Of a DNA stretch of 64,000 nt, positions 63,078 to 64,000 are shown piece after piece; the first letter of the stretch is position 1, and the number at the start of each line of letters is the position of its first letter. The notes beneath the pieces are model-generated. The model was not told the DNA's origin. It made no database searches and was given only the letters and a program-made list of their open reading frames with translations. This DNA is from SSF14 sp037045585. GTDB lineage: Bacteria; Actinomycetota; Acidimicrobiia; Acidimicrobiales; Microtrichaceae. Both the position numbers and the translations under genes were made by a program. Where the stretch lies: contig JBAOIR010000004.1 in the NCBI GenBank assembly GCA_037045585.1, positions 1 to 64,000 of the forward strand, in the 5' to 3' direction.

Positions 63078-63811
63078 GCCCCGACCGTTTGCCCTGCAAA
63101 CCGTTCGGTTTGCCGATTGAACTGCAGGACAAAACGCGGCCGCTGGGCGAGATGACGTGGCCCGAGGTGGGGGAGCGGCGGCCCACGCTCGTGGTGCCGC
63201 TCGGGTCGACCGAGCAGCACGGTCCGCACCTGCCGCTCGACACCGATGCCCGTATCGCCACCGAGGTGGCGCAACGTCTCGGTGGGCGACGTGTGTCGAC
63301 CTCGTCGTCGCCCCGACCGTGGCGATCGGCGCGTTCGGGTGAGCACGCCGGCTTTCCCGGGACACTGTCGGTCGGAGCGGCGGTGTTCGTGGAGATGGTC
63401 CTCGAGATCGGGCGGTCTGCCGATGCGTTCGCGGGCGTCGTCTGGCTCAACGCCCACGGCGGCAACAGCGTGGCCCTGCGAAGCGCCGACGCCCGTCTCC
63501 GCGCCGAGGGTCGGCGGTCGATGATCGCCCGCTGCTCCTTCCCCGGGGGCGACGCGCACGCCGGACGCACCGAGACGTCGATCCTCCTGGCGATCGCGCC
63601 CGAGGTGGTCCGCATCGAGTTGGCCGCGCCGGGCGATACCCGACCGTGGGCCGAGATGGAGGCCGAGATCGTCGCCGGCGGCGTGGTCGCCGTCAGCCCG
63701 AGCGGGGTGCTGGGCGACCCGACGGGTGCGTCGGCGGAGGAAGGTGCGCGGCTGGTCGACGATCTGGTCGCCCGCCTCGCCGCCGAAGTGGCACGCTGGG
63801 CCGATGACTGA
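63074..63811 (+). CDS. mftE: mycofactocin precursor peptide peptidase MftE (creatininase family), locally frameshifted
   Basis: About 248 residues. The metal-site motifs of creatininase-family MftE are present: GSTEQHGPHLPLDTDARIA, EHAGFPGTLSVG, WLNAHGGNS and GGDAHAGRTETSILLA. MftE cuts modified MftA to release the Val-Tyr-derived AHDP. Between residues about 73 and 87 the frame is wrong: one base is missing near 63293 (the other frame reads VDLVVAPTVAIGAFG) and about 8 bases near 63331, which restores the frame before EHAGFPG. TTG 63074 overlaps the ETF-beta stop. The following SDR overlaps by 8 bases. Confidence 0.93.
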   Translation: MSPDRLPCKPFGLPIELQDKTRPLGEMTWPEVGERRPTLVVPLGSTEQHGPHLPLDTDARIATEVAQRLGGRRVSTSSSPRPWRSARSGEHAGFPGTLSVGAAVFVEMVLEIGRSADAFAGVVWLNAHGGNSVALRSADARLRAEGRRSMIARCSFPGGDAHAGRTETSILLAIAPEVVRIELAAPGDTRPWAEMEAEIVAGGVVAVSPSGVLGDPTGASAEEGARLVDDLVARLAAEVARWADD

Positions 63812-64000
63812 GCTGCCCGCCACCGACCGACCCGTCGCCCTCGTCACGGGTGCTGCCCGCGGCATCGGAGCGGCCACTGCCCGCCGCCTCGCGGCCGACG
63901 GCTTCTCCGTCGTGCTGGTCGACATCTGTGCCGACATCTCGCCATTGCCGTACCCGATGGCGACGAAGGCCGATCTCGATGCGTCGGTCGCAGCGTGTGG
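63804..64000 (+). CDS. mycofactocin-type SDR (3' partial)
   Basis: First 65 residues of a short-chain dehydrogenase: RPVALVTGAARGIGAATARR then LAADGFSVVLVDICAD and LPYPMATKADLDASVAA. The long loop after VDIC with YPxATxADLxA is the mark of mycofactocin-coupled SDRs, which bind NAD permanently and use MFT as electron acceptor. ATG 63804 overlaps the end of mftE by 8 bases. It runs off the window end, so the catalytic YxxxK is not visible. Confidence 0.88.
   Translation, partial: MTELPATDRPVALVTGAARGIGAATARRLAADGFSVVLVDICADISPLPYPMATKADLDASVAAC

Noticed and set aside
1..64000. tRNA, rRNA, CRISPR, insertion sequences, phage genes
   Set aside because: No cloverleaf with a TTCGANNC arm, no rRNA-like sequence, no regularly spaced repeats, no transposase or integrase was seen by reading both strands.

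Overview
The window is a GC-rich chromosomal segment with the gene content of an actinobacterium: mycofactocin biosynthesis, a KstR-type TetR regulator with its operators, WS/DGAT acyltransferase, Flp pilins without outer-membrane partners, and frequent GTG starts with GTGA/ATGA overlaps. A deep-branching, non-mycobacterial lineage such as Acidimicrobiia is my inference. No rRNA, tRNA, CRISPR array, insertion sequence or phage gene was seen.

Layout. 1-5.5 kb: a partial Zn-alcohol dehydrogenase, a cyclase-family hydrolase and two ECF sigma-factor loci, each with a membrane partner. 5.5-9 kb: an SDR, an acyl-CoA synthetase, a GNAT protein and two near-identical Flp pilins. 9.3-26.3 kb: a lipid/steroid-catabolism block (17beta-HSD4-like SDR, ThDP-enzyme-like protein, kstR, alpha/beta hydrolase, FadD19-like ligase, amine oxidase, AMACR-type racemase, acetoacetate-decarboxylase-fold protein, second FadD19-like ligase, WS/DGAT, HSL-type esterase) with two KstR-type operators. 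26.3-35.2 kb: acetoacetyl-CoA synthetase, HD protein, MFS/TetR pair, MoxR-VWA pair and an NDMA-dependent (mycofactocin-type) alcohol dehydrogenase. 35.3-42.9 kb: an adenylate cyclase, amidase plus cyclase remnant, PadR, QorB/HxlR, DUF389 and an aldo-keto reductase. 43-50.8 kb: methylmalonate-semialdehyde dehydrogenase with a class III aminotransferase, an iron-uptake pair behind an IdeR/DtxR-like box, and a hydantoinase/oxoprolinase-type protein.

50.9-64 kb: a mycofactocin locus. The order is mftA, mftB, mftC, FadH/OYE oxidoreductase 1, a small membrane-anchored protein, an HTTM-like membrane protein, FadH/OYE oxidoreductase 2, then (after a patatin and an AlkD-like gene) ETF-alpha, FixC, FixX, ETF-beta, mftE and the start of a mycofactocin-type SDR. 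mftD and mftF are not in the window. The layout suggests a complete electron path: SDR/ADH and OYE enzymes using mycofactocin, and an ETF/FixCX module that could pass electrons to quinone.

Quality. About 20 genes carry one or more single-base frameshifts while both halves keep conserved family sequence and stay in order. This looks like residual indel error in a draft or long-read assembly rather than mass pseudogenisation. Such genes are annotated over their full reconstructed length and the break is stated.
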